Assembly: GCA_030592625.1 (NCBI GenBank) | Contig: JAUVIY010000130.1 | Location: forward strand, 1-7,256 | Source: Spirochaeta sp. | GTDB taxonomy: Bacteria > Spirochaetota > Spirochaetia > DSM-2461 | Reading direction: 5' to 3' | Length of the DNA: 7,256 nucleotides | In this document: positions 1 to 6,642 of the stretch, one piece after another | Numbering within the stretch: position 1 is the first letter of the stretch | Layout of the letters: every line of letters begins with the position of its first letter | The notes under the pieces: model-generated | The model's database searches: none | The model's input: only the letters and a program-made list of their open reading frames with translations | Told to the model about the DNA's origin: nothing | Translations under genes and position numbers: made by a program

Positions 1-1048
1 ACCGGCGGCCGGATGTTTCTCCCGAACCATGGCCAACACCCTTGCCACCGGAGCAGCCCTGTATATCAGCAAGGAGAGACTCTACAAATCATATGAAGAA
101 ATGGCTGCGGCTGAAGGTGCTCGACCCGACGGAATCGATTTCGCCGTCATCGTCACACCGAACAAGTCGCATTACCCGATCGCCAAAGTATTTCTGGAAA
201 ACGGTATCAATGTTGTTTGCGATAAACCTCTCACCACAGATTCATCCGAAGCCGAAGAGTTGGCGCAGCTGGCGAAAGAAAAGGACCTGCTTTTCGCCGT
301 CACGTATACCTATTCAGGATATACCACGGTGAAGCACGCCAGGGCGATGATTGCGGCCGGTGACATCGGAGCCGTCCGATTCGTCAACGCCGAGTATCCC
401 CAGGAATGGCTGGCCGACAAGATTGAAGATTCCGGCCAGAAACAGGCATCCTGGAGATCCGATCCCGCCCAGAGCGGTATTTCGAACTGCGTCGGCGACA
501 TCGGCAGTCATATCGAGAATACCGTCACCTACATGACCGGCCTCAGGATTAAACGGCTGTCGGCCAGGCTGGATACCTTTGTTGAGGGTCGTATCCTGGA
601 TGACAATGCCACCATCATGCTGGATTATGAAGGCGGTGCAAAAGGCCTCTACTGGTCGAGCCAGATCGCCGTAGGACATGACAACGATCTGTCTGTCCGC
701 ATCTACGGCTCCGAGGGTACCATCCGATGGCGCCAGGAAGATCCCAACTATCTTGAGGTGATATACAAGGACAAACCGGCGATGAAAATCTCTCGCGGCC
801 GGGATGGCCTCAAAGACCGGGCAGAGTCGCTGGTCAGAATACCCGCCGGTCATCCCGAAGGCTATTTCGAAGCCCTCGCAAATATCTATAAAACCTACAT
901 CGGAGCCCTCATCAAGAAGGCTTCAGGTACCGCCCTGACTTCCGACGATCTGGATTTTCCTCAACCCGAAGACGGCGCCACCGGTGTGAAGTTCATCGAA
1001 AAATGCGTGGAGAGTTCGAAGAAGGACGCCGCCTGGCTGGATTTCTGA
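1..1048 (+). CDS. Gfo/Idh/MocA-family NAD(P)-dependent oxidoreductase, 5'-truncated by window edge
   Basis: A probable cytoplasmic NAD(P)-dependent dehydrogenase acting on a sugar, polyol or derivative. The reading frame is open to the left edge (first full codon at base 2). The nine codons before the ATG at 29 continue family-like sequence (PAAGCFSRT), matching the usual strand after the glycine-rich loop. The ATG at 29 is therefore internal, and the N-terminal Rossmann start with its GxGxxG loop lies outside the window. Counting from that ATG, VIVTPNKSHYP (40-50) and CDKPLT (64-69, catalytic-type Lys66) are the cofactor-domain hallmarks. GDIGSH (156-161) supplies the Asp157/His161 pair typical of the family's active site, and the rest is the C-terminal substrate domain ending in a natural TGA. 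The isomerase follows 120 bases later on the same strand, suggesting one operon. The family is clear; the substrate is not, since the family ranges over inositol, glucose-fructose, galactose and many others. Confidence 0.93.
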   Translation, partial: PAAGCFSRTMANTLATGAALYISKERLYKSYEEMAAAEGARPDGIDFAVIVTPNKSHYPIAKVFLENGINVVCDKPLTTDSSEAEELAQLAKEKDLLFAVTYTYSGYTTVKHARAMIAAGDIGAVRFVNAEYPQEWLADKIEDSGQKQASWRSDPAQSGISNCVGDIGSHIENTVTYMTGLRIKRLSARLDTFVEGRILDDNATIMLDYEGGAKGLYWSSQIAVGHDNDLSVRIYGSEGTIRWRQEDPNYLEVIYKDKPAMKISRGRDGLKDRAESLVRIPAGHPEGYFEALANIYKTYIGALIKKASGTALTSDDLDFPQPEDGATGVKFIEKCVESSKKDAAWLDF

Positions 1049-1111
1049 TTGTAGCAACTCGAAATCACTGCCTGTAGATTATGAGCAGTATGATATAGGC
1101 GGTATGACAAC

Positions 1112-1142
1112 CCTCCGGCGTTCCTGAGAGGAACACCGGAGG
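1112..1142 (+). repeat. intercistronic inverted repeat (hairpin), no T-tract
   Basis: Arms 1112-1124 and 1130-1142 (CCTCCGGCGTTCC / GGAACACCGGAGG) pair over 13 positions with a single C-A mismatch around a 5-base loop, TGAGA. No run of T follows on the plus strand (TCAATCAAAG) and none is convincing on the minus strand, so a classical Rho-independent terminator is unlikely. Its position 26 bases before the isomerase start suggests an mRNA-stabilising or processing hairpin between two cistrons, or a partial terminator that sets their relative expression. That role is inferred. Confidence 0.7.
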
Positions 1143-1152
1143 TCAATCAAAG

Positions 1153-1160
1153 AAAAAAGG
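1153..1160 (+). promoter_or_regulatory. ribosome binding site of the isomerase gene
   Basis: A purine-rich AAAAAAGG sits 8 bases before the ATG at 1169. It is a modest Shine-Dalgarno match, but it is the only one nearby and supports the chosen start. Confidence 0.5.
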
Positions 1161-1168
1161 TTAATGAA

Positions 1169-2155
1169 ATGACAAGACCTGTAACAATTATCACCGGACA
1201 GTTCGCCGACCTTCCCTTCGAAGAAGTCTGCAAGATGATGAGCGGCTATGGCTACGACGGCTTGGAAATCGCCTGCTTAGGCGACCACATGGATGTTCGC
1301 AAGGCCGCCACAGATCCCGCATACGTCGAGGAGAAAAAGGTTATTCTGAAGAAGTACAATCTGGGCTGCTGGGCCATCAGCGCCCACCTCGCCGGCCAAC
1401 TGGTGGGAGACAACTGGGACCCCCGCATTGATACATTCGCGCCGACGGAACTGGCGGGTAAACCGGAAGAAATCCGAGCCTGGGCCGTCGAGGAAATGAA
1501 GTACAGCGCGCGGGCCGCTGCGGCAATGGGAGTGAAAGTCGTCACCGGATTCACCGGTTCCCCCATCTGGGCTTACTGGTACTCCTTCCCGCCTACTTCA
1601 GAAGAAATGGTGGATGCCGGATTCCAACGTATCAGGGATCTCTGGGACCCCATCTGGGACGTCTTCGACGAAGTAGGGGTTAAATTCGCACTGGAAGTCC
1701 ACCCCAGTGAGATTGCGTTCGACTACTGGTCGGCCAAGAAGCTCATCGATGTCGTCAAACGGGATACCCTGGGTTTCAACTTCGACCCCAGTCACCTGAT
1801 ATGGCAGAATATGGAGCCCTCCATTCTCATTCGGGATTTCCCGGACCGCATCTATCACGTCCATATGAAAGACGCCGCGGTTGATGATGATCCCCGGAGT
1901 GGCATCCTGGGTTCTCACATCGAATTCGGTGATCTCAAACGCGGTTGGAATTTTCGATCACCGGGACACGGGGACGTGGATTTCGAGCTCATTATCCGCG
2001 CCCTTAACGAGATCGGGTATACAGGCCCCCTCTCCGTGGAGTGGGAAGATAACGCCATGGACCGCACTTTCGGAGCTCCAGATGCATGTAACTTCGTGAA
2101 GTCTCTGAACTTCGCTCCATCCAGTGTCAAATTTGATGGAGCCATGGAGAATTAG
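1169..2155 (+). CDS. sugar phosphate isomerase/epimerase (xylose-isomerase-like TIM barrel)
   Basis: A 328-residue cytoplasmic TIM-barrel enzyme of the AP-endonuclease-2/xylose-isomerase-like superfamily (IolE, IolI, D-tagatose 3-epimerase and relatives). These interconvert ketoses or aldose/ketose pairs, or dehydrate inosose, with a divalent metal. Residues matching the family's metal site are all present: Glu176 in ALEVHP, Asp206 in FNFDPSH, His232 in YHVHMKD and Glu291 in LSVEWED, plus the early GLEI strand (31-34). The length is usual for the longer members that accompany Gfo/Idh dehydrogenases. The start follows an AAAAAAGG ribosome site. It probably shares an operon with the upstream oxidoreductase, a pairing common in inositol and rare-sugar clusters. 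The TAG stop overlaps the TAA stop of the convergent kinase by 4 bases. The substrate is unknown; an inosose dehydratase or tagatose/psicose-type epimerase are the alternatives within the fold. Confidence 0.9.
   Translation: MTRPVTIITGQFADLPFEEVCKMMSGYGYDGLEIACLGDHMDVRKAATDPAYVEEKKVILKKYNLGCWAISAHLAGQLVGDNWDPRIDTFAPTELAGKPEEIRAWAVEEMKYSARAAAAMGVKVVTGFTGSPIWAYWYSFPPTSEEMVDAGFQRIRDLWDPIWDVFDEVGVKFALEVHPSEIAFDYWSAKKLIDVVKRDTLGFNFDPSHLIWQNMEPSILIRDFPDRIYHVHMKDAAVDDDPRSGILGSHIEFGDLKRGWNFRSPGHGDVDFELIIRALNEIGYTGPLSVEWEDNAMDRTFGAPDACNFVKSLNFAPSSVKFDGAMEN
2152..2155. other. overlapping convergent stop codons (TTAG)
   Basis: The plus-strand isomerase ends in TAG (2153-2155) and the minus-strand kinase ends in TAA (complement of 2152-2154). 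The two coding regions therefore overlap tail-to-tail by 4 bases, leaving no room for a terminator between them. Any transcript 3' end must lie inside the opposing coding sequence. Confidence 0.95.
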
Positions 2156-3666
2156 CAAGAATCCAGATGCCCCGCCAGGAAATCCCCGAAAAGGGGCTGA
2201 ATTCCCTTGAAGCGTCGATAATTTTTCTCATATGCCGATACTTTAACCGCTTCAGGTTCAACTGTATCCGTCAATTGAACCATTGCTTCGACTCCCTTAC
2301 GGAAATCCCGAAACCGGCCGGAACCCACACCGGCCATAATCGCGGCGCCCAGGGCACCGGCTTCATTCTCAGCAGTACGGGTGAACGGACGGTCGAAGAT
2401 GTCCGCCAACAGACCAACCCATGTATCGGATCGGCTTCCGCCCCCTACCACACGAAACCCATTCAGCGGGAGTTCGTCCGGTAGATTATCGATGTTTTCT
2501 TTCAGGTAATAAGCCACACCTTCAAGGACACCTTTGGCAATGTCCCCTCGGGTTGTGGCAAGGGTGAGACCGGAAATCATTCCGGTGACTTTCTCAAGAA
2601 AATCCGGTGGGCCGGTTACCGAAAAATTGGGAGAAACCAGGACGGGGCTTGGTTCAGCAGGCATCTCGTCCATAAGGTCCTCATAGATATTGATTCCGCC
2701 ATTTACGATACCGAGATCGCGTTTTTCAACCAGAAAGGTGTCCCTGAACCATTTCAGAAGAATGCCGCCTTGATTATAAATGAAGGTAACGTATCGATCC
2801 GGGACAGCATGATGCTCGGTGTTGAGCCCCCGGGGCAGCATAACGCTTGTATCGGGGCGTTTACCGAAAGGAACGACGATGCAATGGAAGGTCCCCATAC
2901 CGTACATAGCTGTCCCCTCATCCAGTACACCACAACCCAGGGCGTTGGCGCACTGATCGTGGCTGCCGGCGACAAGCAGAGGGAATCCCTGGATTCCCAG
3001 ATCTTCAGCAACAGACCGGTCCAACTTTCCGACGACAGTACCTGTGGGAACAAGCTCCGGGAGCTTTGTTGTGTCGATACCCAGCTCTCCGGCCAGAGAG
3101 ACGTTCCAGGATCGATTTTCAACATCGAATAATAAAGTCCGATTGGCCAGAGAGTAGTCGCAGACCGGCCGTCCCCCGAGCATGAACAGCACAAAACCGC
3201 TCCAGAGCAGGAAATGATCGGCTCTCTCGTATACACCTGAGTTCTCCCTGACAGTCCACAGCAGCTTGGTAAGGGCGTAATTCGTTCCCAATGGATTGCC
3301 GTTGACGGCATAGAGCTCTTTATCCGTGATGATGTTACGCAATTCATCAAGGTACTCATTACCTCTGACGTCGAAATTCAAAGGGGAATTCCCGAGGATT
3401 TTCCGGTCGGCGGTCACCGGAACAAAGGCTTCACCCATTGAGCTCACCGATATTGCTTCAATCACGTCTCCACCGGCGAAGGCCACAGCTTCCCGAATCA
3501 CCGACTTGACGTCTTCCATCACCGCAGCCGAATCAAGTTCGGCCACGCCTCCGTGACCGGTGATCATGGAATATTCCCTGTAGGATTTCGCCAGCCGTTT
3601 CCCCCCTGCATCAAAGAGCAGAGCCTTGCAGCCTATGGTCCCGAGATCGATTCCCAGCAATGACAT
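2152..3666 (-). CDS. FGGY-family carbohydrate kinase (xylulokinase-like)
   Basis: A 504-residue cytoplasmic ATP-dependent sugar kinase with the usual FGGY length and two actin-like domains. The N-terminal phosphate loop is DLGT (7-10) followed by conserved Lys14. The usual Ser/Thr after the Thr of this motif is Ile11 here, a small deviation. GSHDQ (234-238) carries Asp237, at the place of the catalytic base of xylulokinase (Asp233 in E. coli XylB). The C-terminal domain has VVGGGSRSDTW (406-416) and AGALGAA (436-442), the nucleotide-binding and hinge motifs. It lies 9 bases after the aldolase stop, and its ribosome site AAGGGGG overlaps that stop, implying tight translational coupling. FGGY kinases phosphorylate ketoses, polyols or related sugars; with the aldolase partner, a ketose is the likely substrate. 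The exact sugar (xylulose-, fuculose- or tagatose-like) cannot be decided from sequence alone. Confidence 0.93.
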   Translation of the reverse strand: MSLLGIDLGTIGCKALLFDAGGKRLAKSYREYSMITGHGGVAELDSAAVMEDVKSVIREAVAFAGGDVIEAISVSSMGEAFVPVTADRKILGNSPLNFDVRGNEYLDELRNIITDKELYAVNGNPLGTNYALTKLLWTVRENSGVYERADHFLLWSGFVLFMLGGRPVCDYSLANRTLLFDVENRSWNVSLAGELGIDTTKLPELVPTGTVVGKLDRSVAEDLGIQGFPLLVAGSHDQCANALGCGVLDEGTAMYGMGTFHCIVVPFGKRPDTSVMLPRGLNTEHHAVPDRYVTFIYNQGGILLKWFRDTFLVEKRDLGIVNGGINIYEDLMDEMPAEPSPVLVSPNFSVTGPPDFLEKVTGMISGLTLATTRGDIAKGVLEGVAYYLKENIDNLPDELPLNGFRVVGGGSRSDTWVGLLADIFDRPFTRTAENEAGALGAAIMAGVGSGRFRDFRKGVEAMVQLTDTVEPEAVKVSAYEKNYRRFKGIQPLFGDFLAGHLDSC

Positions 3667-3670
3667 ACAA

Positions 3671-3677
3671 CCCCCTT
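3671..3677 (-). promoter_or_regulatory. kinase ribosome binding site overlapping the aldolase stop codon
   Basis: On the minus strand, AAGGGGG precedes the kinase ATG by 4 bases and shares its first two bases with the TAA stop of the aldolase (3676-3678). Ribosomes ending on the aldolase would melt or occupy this site, so the two genes should be translationally coupled. Confidence 0.75.
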
Positions 3678-4578
3678 AACTCAGGAGACGTGTAGCACTG
3701 CCCGAGATGAGCAATTCATCTTCCAGTATCGCCCGGACCCGTTGATACAGAGCTTCCACAGCCTTCTCCTCATCGCCATCGGCGACATTTGTCTCCCAGA
3801 TCTGTCGGAGTTCGGTACCGATATTCATCTTGCAGATACCATGGGTAACGGCTTCCCGGACATGGGTCAGATCTATTCCCGAACCTCCGTGGAGCACAAG
3901 AGGAACATCCAGGACATCATCGAGTTTCTTCAGATGTTCCTGATGAATCCGGGCCGTCACTTTCTTCTGTGAAGCGGCAGCTCCGCTGACAGCACCATGA
4001 ATACTACCAACAGCGACCGATAGCCAGTCACAGCCCGATTCCCGGACGAAACGGACTGCTTCATCGACATCGGTAAAACCTTTACCTGAAGTGAAAAGTT
4101 CCTCATAGGGAGGAATGGGACCGGCCTCATGGCCGAGAACCGCACCAAGTTCCGATTCTACAGGGACGTTCACGGTATGGGCCATTTCGGCGATTTCCCG
4201 TGTGGCCGCAATATTTCCGCCCAGGTCCAGCCTGGAAGCATCAATCATCACCGAGTCATAACCCAATTCGAGAGCCTCGGAAATGATACTGCGATAATCC
4301 ACGTTCTTACCGTCCTCGTCGATTACCGGAACATGATCCAGGTGAAGGCGGACTGAATTCTCACAGGCGTATTTCTCGTACTCACGATACACAGCCTCCT
4401 GGCTTTCGGCACCGAATTTCCGCCAGTCGATTCGGGATACCTCAATAAGAGCGAATGAATCGGTATCGGCAACAGCCCGGATCATCGGCTCAGTCATGGG
4501 AAGGTAGGCGACGTTTAGCGCCGGAATCAGGATATTCTCCTGACGGGCCCGGGTCATGATGTCCTTGATGTTCTTCAC
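3676..4578 (-). CDS. class II ketose-bisphosphate aldolase (fructose/tagatose-bisphosphate aldolase family)
   Basis: A 300-residue zinc-dependent TIM-barrel aldolase, typical in length (GatY/KbaY/Fba proteins are about 280-300). Visible motifs are LHLDH (78-82), giving catalytic-type Asp81 and zinc ligand His82; VESELG (140-145); VGSIHG (190-195) with zinc ligand His194; LHGGSG (229-234) with zinc ligand His230; and MNIGTEL (251-257), the phosphate-binding end of the barrel. It cleaves a phosphorylated ketose to DHAP and an aldehyde, or runs the reverse. The start is GTG (complement of 4576-4578), supported by AGGAG 7 bases upstream. It leads a two-gene operon with the FGGY kinase, which points to a catabolic role on a kinase product rather than core glycolysis. 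Whether it prefers a 1-phosphate or a 1,6-bisphosphate is not visible. Confidence 0.93.
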   Translation of the reverse strand: MKNIKDIMTRARQENILIPALNVAYLPMTEPMIRAVADTDSFALIEVSRIDWRKFGAESQEAVYREYEKYACENSVRLHLDHVPVIDEDGKNVDYRSIISEALELGYDSVMIDASRLDLGGNIAATREIAEMAHTVNVPVESELGAVLGHEAGPIPPYEELFTSGKGFTDVDEAVRFVRESGCDWLSVAVGSIHGAVSGAAASQKKVTARIHQEHLKKLDDVLDVPLVLHGGSGIDLTHVREAVTHGICKMNIGTELRQIWETNVADGDEEKAVEALYQRVRAILEDELLISGSATRLLS

Positions 4579-4585
4579 TTTCTTT

Positions 4586-4590
4586 CTCCT
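4586..4590 (-). promoter_or_regulatory. aldolase ribosome binding site, fixes a GTG start
   Basis: On the minus strand, AGGAG followed by a 7-base A-rich spacer leads into GTG. The site is strong and the MKNIKDI opening is typical for class II aldolases, so GTG is preferred over any internal ATG. Confidence 0.8.
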
Positions 4591-4607
4591 GCGGTCAGCG
4601 TTTCTGT

Positions 4608-4613
4608 ATTATA
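4608..4613 (-). promoter_or_regulatory. possible -10 box (TATAAT) for the aldolase-kinase operon
   Basis: A perfect TATAAT on the minus strand lies 30 bases before the aldolase GTG and overlaps the last base of the terminator T-tract. No good -35 hexamer is found 16-18 bases upstream, where the terminator stem sits. It is either a weak or activator-dependent promoter, or a chance product of the AT-rich terminator tail. Confidence 0.35.
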
Positions 4614-4644
4614 AAAAAAGGCCCCCGGATCGTATTCGGGAGCC
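4613..4644 (-). terminator. Rho-independent terminator on the minus strand, upstream of the aldolase
   Basis: Read on the minus strand, GGCTCCCG (4644-4637) pairs with CGGGGGCC (4627-4620) over 8 base pairs with one G-T wobble, around a 9-base loop. A run of seven T (4619-4613) follows at once. On the plus strand the A-run precedes the hairpin, so it works one way only. No minus-strand gene lies directly ahead of it except creD, whose stop is 418 bases upstream beyond yccF. It may end creD read-through, or act as an attenuator if the aldolase operon starts farther upstream. Confidence 0.8.
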
Positions 4645-4953
<309 letters not shown>

Positions 4954-5061
4954 ATGGAAGTCGAAATCGGCGAATTCGGAGTTGGTGGAGCCATCGGCAA
5001 TGTTATATGGATTATCCTTTTCGGATGGGAACTGGCGGTATACCATATCGTCGCCGCCCTG

Positions 5062-5163
5062 TTATTCACCATCACCATCATCGGAATTCCCTTCGGGAAG
5101 CAGCACATCAAACTCGCCAGGCTCTCCCTCATCCCCTTCGGAGCCCGCATCCGTCAGGCCTGA
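5062..5163. other. antisense overlap of the creD and yccF 3' ends
   Basis: The last 33 sense codons and stop of creD (minus) lie opposite the last 33 sense codons and stop of yccF (plus). The codon boundaries coincide, so each CreD codon is the exact reverse complement of a YccF codon. The hydrophobic YccF repeat (codons such as ATC, ACC, TTC) becomes an acidic, glycine-rich CreD tail (GAT, GGT, GAA). Confidence 0.9.
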
Positions 5164-6495
5164 GGATTCGGCACCGTACCAATCCACTTTCCGGGTTAAA
5201 ACCATCACCAGGGCGACGATCAGGAATAAGCCGGTGGAGCCGATGAGCAGGGCGTAATCCTCGGACTGCAGGGTTACCCAGAGCCAGAGATAGGCAGCGG
5301 TCAGCACGACGGGCATTGCCAGTGATGATGCCTGTCTTCCGGTGATGCTTCGGGCATAAAACGAGATGAGCAGCGTCACCGCTGCTGCTGCCGCGATATA
5401 GGCGATATTGAATCCGATGTGTTCCGAAAGTGCCAGCAGCAGAAGATAGAACAGAACGTCGGCGGCTCCGGCCAGAAGGTACTGTACCGGATGTACCCGA
5501 AGCTTCCTGAGAGTTTCGAACAGAAAAAATACCACAAAGGGAATAAGGAGGAACAATGCACCGTATTTGACGGAACGTTCCGTCCGGACATAGGCGCCCA
5601 CCGGCTCCAGCAGTTCCACCCTCAGGGCATGGACGCTCAGGTCGGACGCATTGCCGCCGGGCGCCATACCGTCGGAAGAGTCCCAATAAGGTCTTATGGG
5701 ACGACTGACTTCAGGAATGCGCCAGCGGGCCGTAAAGCCCTTATCGTCCAGCTGTCTCTCATCGGGGAGCAGGGCCCCCTGGAAAGACGGAGAGGCCCAA
5801 TTCCCCGACAGCATCAACTCCGAATCCCGTCCGAGGGGCGTCACCGAAACCGATCCGCCTCCGCCTACTTCCATCGACCAGGAGAAATCCACAACCGAAC
5901 CGGAATCGGGGAGCTCCGGGAGACCGGCGCCGATACCCGTGCCCAGGGACGGATGGCCGACATCCGGCCCGAACTCAACGGGTATCTCATTCCACATCAG
6001 GGGTGTCACCTCGCGGATACCCCTCATATCGGCGACTCCGACAACAAGCCGGCATTCCCCGGTCAAGGGAACCGCGCCATCAGGGAACACTTCCGGACCG
6101 GGCATGATGAATCCGCCGTCGGCTTTGAGATGAACAGTGTAAATCGGTACTTTGTAGATTCCCCGGAAGCGATACTCAACATCCAGAACCCCGTCAACAC
6201 TCATATGCTCGGGTAGGAGCGATACTTCTCCCCTTCGTTTGTAGTGGCGTAATTTGCCATCAAGCTCTTCCGACACATCCACCTCATAGGGAAGTACCAG
6301 CAGTGGACCCACCATTTCCAGAGAGCCACCGGCGCCGCCGATGATATCCCGGGCCGCCTCATCGGCTCTCAATTCACGCTCATACACCAGAGAGCGGATC
6401 ATCGTTAATGGAATAAGCATCAACAGGAGCATTACCGTCACAATGACAGCTTTAATTGTGGAGCGCAGACCGGGTCGCCGTGTGATATTCAACAT
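5062..6495 (-). CDS. creD: CreD-family inner-membrane protein
   Basis: A 477-residue integral membrane protein of the CreD family. In E. coli, CreD is the main target of the CreBC two-component system and its loss or overproduction affects envelope and colicin tolerance; its biochemical role is unknown. An N-terminal membrane segment (about 15-35) is followed by YERELRADEA (38-47), MVGPLLVLPY (61-70), RRGEVSLLPEHMSVDG (87-102) and GVADMRGI (153-160) in a large periplasmic domain. The C-terminal part has TERSVKYG (305-312), HPVQYLL (335-341), LSEHIGFN (356-363) and about five hydrophobic segments to residue 433. The family core ends near LTRKVDWY (433-440). The last 37 residues are an acidic tail, mostly encoded antisense to yccF, and look like a run-on extension. 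The ATG start has a strong GGAGG 9 bases upstream. It is divergent from a response regulator gene, which fits a Cre-type circuit. Confidence 0.93.
   Translation of the reverse strand: MLNITRRPGLRSTIKAVIVTVMLLLMLIPLTMIRSLVYERELRADEAARDIIGGAGGSLEMVGPLLVLPYEVDVSEELDGKLRHYKRRGEVSLLPEHMSVDGVLDVEYRFRGIYKVPIYTVHLKADGGFIMPGPEVFPDGAVPLTGECRLVVGVADMRGIREVTPLMWNEIPVEFGPDVGHPSLGTGIGAGLPELPDSGSVVDFSWSMEVGGGGSVSVTPLGRDSELMLSGNWASPSFQGALLPDERQLDDKGFTARWRIPEVSRPIRPYWDSSDGMAPGGNASDLSVHALRVELLEPVGAYVRTERSVKYGALFLLIPFVVFFLFETLRKLRVHPVQYLLAGAADVLFYLLLLALSEHIGFNIAYIAAAAAVTLLISFYARSITGRQASSLAMPVVLTAAYLWLWVTLQSEDYALLIGSTGLFLIVALVMVLTRKVDWYGAESSGLTDAGSEGDEGEPGEFDVLLPEGNSDDGDGE
5071..5142 (+). repeat. yccF internal repeat, copy 2 (intact GGA)
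   Basis: The second 24-codon YccF unit has glycine GGA at 5083-5085, where copy 1 has TGA. It serves as an internal reference for the original codon. Confidence 0.8.
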
Positions 6496-6504
6496 GATTA
6501 ATTA

Positions 6505-6509
6505 CCTCC
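6505..6509 (-). promoter_or_regulatory. creD ribosome binding site
   Basis: On the minus strand, GGAGG lies 9 bases before the ATG at 6495. It is a strong site that fixes the creD start. Confidence 0.85.
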
Positions 6510-6511
6510 GT

Positions 6512-6526
6512 TGTCATCTGATGACA
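6512..6526. repeat. perfect 15-base palindrome, candidate operator
   Basis: TGTCATC-T-GATGACA has perfect 7-base arms around one central base and lies two bases upstream of the creD ribosome site. As DNA it looks like a dimeric regulator site. As RNA it could fold only into a 6-bp stem with a 3-base loop, which might partly mask translation initiation. Which protein binds, if any, is unknown. Confidence 0.6.
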
Positions 6527-6642
6527 GCCTATCCTCACCTTCAGGCGCATCGAAGGCCGGATTCCGGCAAAAAAGAGGCGAATTGCCGCCATTGAAACGG
6601 CAGAACCGGATCGAAGTGAATCGACATGTTAATATGACCCAC

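Larger units (their letters stand above)
6496..6642. promoter_or_regulatory. divergent creD / response-regulator intergenic region
   Basis: This 147-base region must hold the control signals for both genes. Visible elements are the creD ribosome site GGAGG (6505-6509, minus), a 15-base palindrome (6512-6526), a small inverted repeat GCCGG-ATT-CCGGC (6556-6568) followed by six A, and TGCCG/CGGCA arms (6584-6588 and 6598-6602). No consensus -35/-10 pair stands out on either strand. The direct TTCAC repeats described for E. coli CreB sites were not found. Confidence 0.55.

Noticed and set aside
314..853. A 179-codon minus-strand open frame
   Set aside because: It is the antisense of the oxidoreductase, with no domain features.
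2184..2196. CCCC-GAAAA-GGGG hairpin just past the isomerase stop as its terminator
   Set aside because: The stem is only 4 bp and is followed by CTGAATTCCC rather than a T-run. It lies in kinase coding sequence (QPLFGDF).
2754..3359. A 201-codon minus-strand frame overlapping the kinase
   Set aside because: It is an out-of-frame shadow of the FGGY kinase on the same strand; the kinase frame holds all family motifs.
5419..6216. A 265-codon plus-strand open frame opposite creD
   Set aside because: It lies fully inside the well-supported creD gene, has a composition typical of a shadow frame, and matches no family.
6556..6574. GCCGG-ATT-CCGGC followed by six A as a terminator
   Set aside because: Stem of only 5 bp, and on the strand where T would matter the T-run comes before the hairpin, not after it.
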